From Aureobasidium sp. EXF-3400 (lineage: Eukaryota > Ascomycota > Dothideomycetes > Dothideales > Saccotheciaceae): DNA of 64,000 nucleotides. The stretch is from the NCBI GenBank assembly GCA_024195585.1, contig SWBL01000209.1, positions 1 to 64,000 on the forward strand, read 5' to 3'. Position numbers and translations under genes: made by a program. Below are positions 63,945 through 64,000 of the stretch, piece after piece (positions within the stretch are counted from its first letter, which is position 1; each line of letters begins with the position of its first letter). The notes under the pieces were generated by a model. The model saw nothing but the letters and a program-made list of their open reading frames with translations, searched no databases and was not told the DNA's origin.

Positions 63945-64000
63945 AGAACTCCAGCAACGCAAGTACATAGATTTCTCGAATATTACTTCGCTTTTCCTTG

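Overview
This window is nuclear DNA from a filamentous ascomycete (Pezizomycotina, probably Dothideomycetes; the genus cannot be fixed from sequence alone). Most genes carry short GT-AG introns of about 45-100 nt. The gene content is fungal: Zn2Cys6 regulators, an NCS1 permease, a siderophore-type MFS transporter, INSIG, a tyrosinase, clathrin heavy chain, Ytm1, Cwc25, eIF2 gamma, eIF3j, eEF1B gamma, cytochrome c1 and a mitochondrial ribosomal protein. I see no prokaryotic, viral or CRISPR signal and no intact transposon.

Left part, 0-15.4 kb (accessory metabolism). A peroxisomal-type acyl-CoA thioesterase (C-terminal SKL) is followed by an apparent nitrogen-scavenging cluster: a Zn2Cys6 regulator, a PuuE/allantoinase-like polysaccharide-deacetylase-fold hydrolase divergent from an amidase-signature enzyme, then a DHA2-type MFS transporter divergent from an NCS1 (nucleobase/allantoin-type) permease. 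Both divergent promoters hold HGATAR (AreA-type) sites and one CGG-N4-CCG palindrome each. The simplest reading is import of a small nitrogen heterocycle, ring opening, and amide hydrolysis to release ammonia. A siderophore-iron transporter with an exact ATCTGATAA (SreA-type) site upstream follows.

Middle-left, 15.4-23.3 kb, is a block of genes I do not recognise: two membrane proteins with Gly/Ala-rich hydrophobic C-termini, a Cys-cluster protein sharing a short divergent promoter with the first of them, and a multi-pass fungal membrane protein whose N-terminal reading frame is broken by one TAA.

Right part, 23.7-64 kb, is mostly housekeeping: a giant MBD4-like DNA glycosylase, eIF3j, clathrin heavy chain (two micro-exons), INSIG, an F-box-like protein, eIF2 gamma, cytochrome c1, Ytm1, a tRNA scaffold with a 77-nt insertion, a 74-residue protein, Cwc25, a secreted tyrosinase, a small protein with two PAM2-like motifs, a MAPR haem-binding protein, mitochondrial uS9, eEF1B gamma (with a 75-bp duplication over its stop codon) and an unrecognised 616-residue protein. 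Several are divergent pairs with short shared promoters (eIF3j/clathrin, eIF2 gamma/cytochrome c1, uS9m/eEF1B gamma). Exon structures were inferred by reading splice signals together with reading frame and family conservation; none was tested against transcripts.
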